Below, piece by piece: positions 61,841 to 64,000 of a DNA stretch of 64,000 bases (positions are counted from its first letter, which is position 1; every line of letters begins with the position of its first letter). A model generated the notes under the pieces. It had not been told where the DNA came from, did not search any database, and worked only from the letters and a program-made list of their open reading frames with translations. Location of the stretch: contig JAHJVW010000020.1 of NCBI GenBank assembly GCA_018828585.1, positions 1-64,000 on the forward strand. The letters are read 5' to 3'. A program made the position numbers and the translations under genes. Origin of the DNA: Bacteroidota bacterium (lineage in GTDB: Bacteria > Bacteroidota > Bacteroidia > Sphingobacteriales > Sphingobacteriaceae).

Positions 61841-64000
61841 ATGATTAAAAACTATTTTAAAATCGCCATTCGAAGTTTTGTAAAAGATAGAACTTACGCC
61901 ATTATTAATTTAATTGGTCTGGCGATCTCTTTAACTGGTGTATTGATAATCTTAGCGTATGTTAAATATGAGCTTTCTTTCGATCATTATTACAGTCATT
62001 CACCTAGAATTTATCGGATTGCAGTTGAGCAAAAGAAAGACAGTATTGTCGAAAAAACACTTACCTTTCCTGATCCACTTGCTTATACATTAAAAAATGA
62101 ATTTCCAGAAATAGAATCTGTAAGTAAGTTAATTCCTCGTGAAGTTGATTTCGTGATTAATAATAAAATATCACATGTTGATCTCATAAAAGTGGATAGC
62201 AATTTTCTAAACATTTTCGATCTGCCTTTCCTATACGGAGATCGGAAAACGGCACTTATAAAAAAAGGCAACATAGTTCTCACAGAAAGTACTGCTAAAA
62301 AACTATTTCCCAAACAAAATGTAATTGGAAAAGAACTCAAATATAGGGATCACCAAGGCGTCTTTCAAACTTACATTGTTAGCGGAGTTATAAAAGATAT
62401 TCCACCCAACACGCATTTTCATACAGAAGCTATTGTATCTGAAAGTGTTGCCCAGGAAACATTAAACTGGAGTAGCTACAGTACCACAGGATTTAAGTAT
62501 ATAATGCTGAAGAAGGAGGCGGATATAAGAGCACTTCAAAAAAAAGTTCTATCAATTTACAAGAAATATGAATTTCCTAAAAGTGTAAATATTCTATTTC
62601 AACCTGTCACGTCTATTCACTTACATTCGAATATAGAAGGAGAATATTATAAAAATAGCAGTATTAAAAATATTTATATATTTTCTTTTGTTGCTTTCTT
62701 AATTCTATTTATTGCTTGTATTAATTATATAAACCTAACTATAGCCCGGTCTTTACAAAGAGTGAAAGAGGTGGGTATGCGAAAAGTGATGGGTGCTGAC
62801 AAGAATCAACTTGCTGTTCAATTTATTTCAGAATCTATTATATTTTTTTGTATTGCTTTACCGGTGTCATTTTTCATTGCTTATCTGTTTTGGCCTTTGT
62901 TTACGGATATAGCGGGTATAAAAGCAGATAGGGTTTATTTACTAAACTATGAATTTATTGCGCTTGTGATTCTTTTAAGTTTTATAATTGGCATACTTTC
63001 AGGTGCATATCCTGCTTTTTTTCTATCTAAGCTTGAACCCAGTTCCATACTTAAAAACGGTCAAAAAAGCTTTAGGGTAAATTTAAATATCAGAAAAGCA
63101 CTAATTGTATTTCAGTTTGTTATTTCTATAGCTCTCATAGTTTCTACAATAATTGTGCATAGGCAATATTCTTTACTCACCAATATGCCATTAGGCTTTA
63201 GTAAAAATGACTTAATCATATTACCCAAACAGAATTTCAACGGTAAGGCCGGATCTTTTAAAAATGAACTGAAAACCAGTAAAGATATTCTTGATGTTTC
63301 TTTTTCAAGTTGGAAACTAAGTCAAACGTATGCGGGGTCTGCCAGTATGACGCACCCTTCCGATTCCACTAAAGAGTGGGATTTCGGGTTTGTAGCTGCA
63401 GATTTGGATTTTTTAAAAACACTGCAAATAAAGTTAATTGAAGGCAATGATTTCTCCACTTCTCCTATTTCAGCTTCCCTGGATATGGATTCACTTTTAA
63501 ATCCTCAGGGTAAACGACTAAGTAGAAAAGAGTTTATAGATTTTGTTAATAAAAGACCAATCATAGTTACTAAAAGCACTACTGAAGGCTTAGGACTTAA
63601 AAGGCCTGTTGTTGGGCAGGTTTTAACATTTAGTGCTTTACAAGGTACAGTGATTGGAGAAATAGCAGATTTTAATGGGATTTCTTTATTAGAAAAAAGT
63701 CCGATGGTAGTGATTCAGGCAGATGTTAATCCTGATTTTGGCAACACTTACTTAAGAATTAATTCAAAGAATATTCCTCAAACCCTAGATTTTATTAAGA
63801 AAAAATGGGAGATTTTTTTTCCCGAGAGCAATTTCGAATATTCATTTATGGAGGATCAAATTGCTGAATTATACAAAGAGCAACAGCGGTTAGCAACCTT
63901 ATTTACTACTTTCGCCATCCTTGCTATTGTCATCTCACTTATGGGGCTTTTTAGCCTTGTTGCACTTATTGCTCAACAAAAAACGAAAGAGATAGGGATC
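61841..64000 (+). CDS. FtsX/MacB-like ABC permease, cut by the window end
   Basis: A frame open from ATG 61841 to the last base (720 codons, no stop), so the C-terminus lies outside. The N-terminus MIKNYFKIAIRSFVKDRTYA then INLIGLAISL is typical of Bacteroidota MacB-type permeases. A MacB_PCD-like periplasmic domain follows (about 45-260), then an FtsX block of three TM helices (about 283-405) with RVKEVGMRKVMGADK. A central linker helix (KALIVFQFVISIALI), a second periplasmic domain, and the start of the second FtsX block (AILAIVISLMGLFSLVALIA, then QQKTKEIGI) complete the visible part. It is expected to partner with the ATPase and adaptor just upstream. Confidence 0.9.
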   Translation, partial: MIKNYFKIAIRSFVKDRTYAIINLIGLAISLTGVLIILAYVKYELSFDHYYSHSPRIYRIAVEQKKDSIVEKTLTFPDPLAYTLKNEFPEIESVSKLIPREVDFVINNKISHVDLIKVDSNFLNIFDLPFLYGDRKTALIKKGNIVLTESTAKKLFPKQNVIGKELKYRDHQGVFQTYIVSGVIKDIPPNTHFHTEAIVSESVAQETLNWSSYSTTGFKYIMLKKEADIRALQKKVLSIYKKYEFPKSVNILFQPVTSIHLHSNIEGEYYKNSSIKNIYIFSFVAFLILFIACINYINLTIARSLQRVKEVGMRKVMGADKNQLAVQFISESIIFFCIALPVSFFIAYLFWPLFTDIAGIKADRVYLLNYEFIALVILLSFIIGILSGAYPAFFLSKLEPSSILKNGQKSFRVNLNIRKALIVFQFVISIALIVSTIIVHRQYSLLTNMPLGFSKNDLIILPKQNFNGKAGSFKNELKTSKDILDVSFSSWKLSQTYAGSASMTHPSDSTKEWDFGFVAADLDFLKTLQIKLIEGNDFSTSPISASLDMDSLLNPQGKRLSRKEFIDFVNKRPIIVTKSTTEGLGLKRPVVGQVLTFSALQGTVIGEIADFNGISLLEKSPMVVIQADVNPDFGNTYLRINSKNIPQTLDFIKKKWEIFFPESNFEYSFMEDQIAELYKEQQRLATLFTTFAILAIVISLMGLFSLVALIAQQKTKEIGI

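Overview
The window reads as an ordinary chromosome segment of a Bacteroidota bacterium, most likely a Sphingobacteriaceae member close to Pedobacter. The evidence is two SusC/SusD pairs, many lipoprotein signals, TAnnTTTG-type -7 promoter boxes, DUF5686 outer-membrane proteins, and family-typical genes such as a CRTAC1-like FG-GAP lipoprotein, GH144 glucanases and a Pr6Pr membrane protein. Genes are dense and no rRNA or intact tRNA was found.

Layout. Positions 283-10356 (+) hold a SusC/SusD pair, a large FG-GAP/ASPIC-UnbV lipoprotein and a vanadium-haloperoxidase/PAP2-type lipoprotein, closed by a bidirectional terminator. Positions 10422-27579 (-) form a complete polysaccharide utilisation locus: a membrane-spanning regulator with a LuxR-type HTH, SusC, SusD, a LamG surface lipoprotein, two GH144 glucanase paralogues, a GH43 with F5/8C and Fn3 modules, an SGNH hydrolase, a GH3 beta-glucosidase and an esterase. 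The GH144 acidic residues and the GH3 enzyme make beta-1,2-glucan the best substrate guess; the esterases and GH43 suggest a decorated glucan. Positions 27672-31767 carry a tesA-like hydrolase divergent from an ybbA/ybbP-like ABC system.

Positions 31768-36207 are an accessory patch. It holds a frameshifted four-helix-bundle gene between tatgaaccat-type repeats, trhO, an unrecognised protein with a possible wHTH and a HEPN-like C-terminus, and a RAYT transposase flanked by inverted REP hairpins. Next come small metabolic and lipoprotein genes, an amidohydrolase, a deletion remnant of an M42 aminopeptidase, a Pr6Pr protein and two tandem DUF5686 outer-membrane proteins (the first frameshifted near its N-terminus). 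Housekeeping genes follow: kbl, pheS, a cluster-less Rieske-like lipoprotein, a TetR regulator, a YefM/YoeB toxin-antitoxin pair with a striking 12-bp-phased operator, cysE-cysM and rlmD.

Positions 53734-56000 hold a LacI regulator and uxuA (hexuronate catabolism) with a perfect TTTGCGCAAA palindrome between them. They are followed by a decayed region with a GH88 C-terminal remnant and a tRNA 3'-end-plus-terminator scar that looks like an old attachment site. The window ends with a histidine kinase and sigma-54 response regulator divergent from a HlyD-ABC-FtsX export operon, whose permease runs off the end.

The most noteworthy items are the predicted beta-1,2-glucan locus with its repeated 13-bp regulatory motif, the three-site phased toxin-antitoxin operator, the RAYT/REP cluster beside a HEPN-like gene, and the Rieske-fold protein that has lost most cluster ligands. 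All assignments come from reading the sequence; no database search was run.
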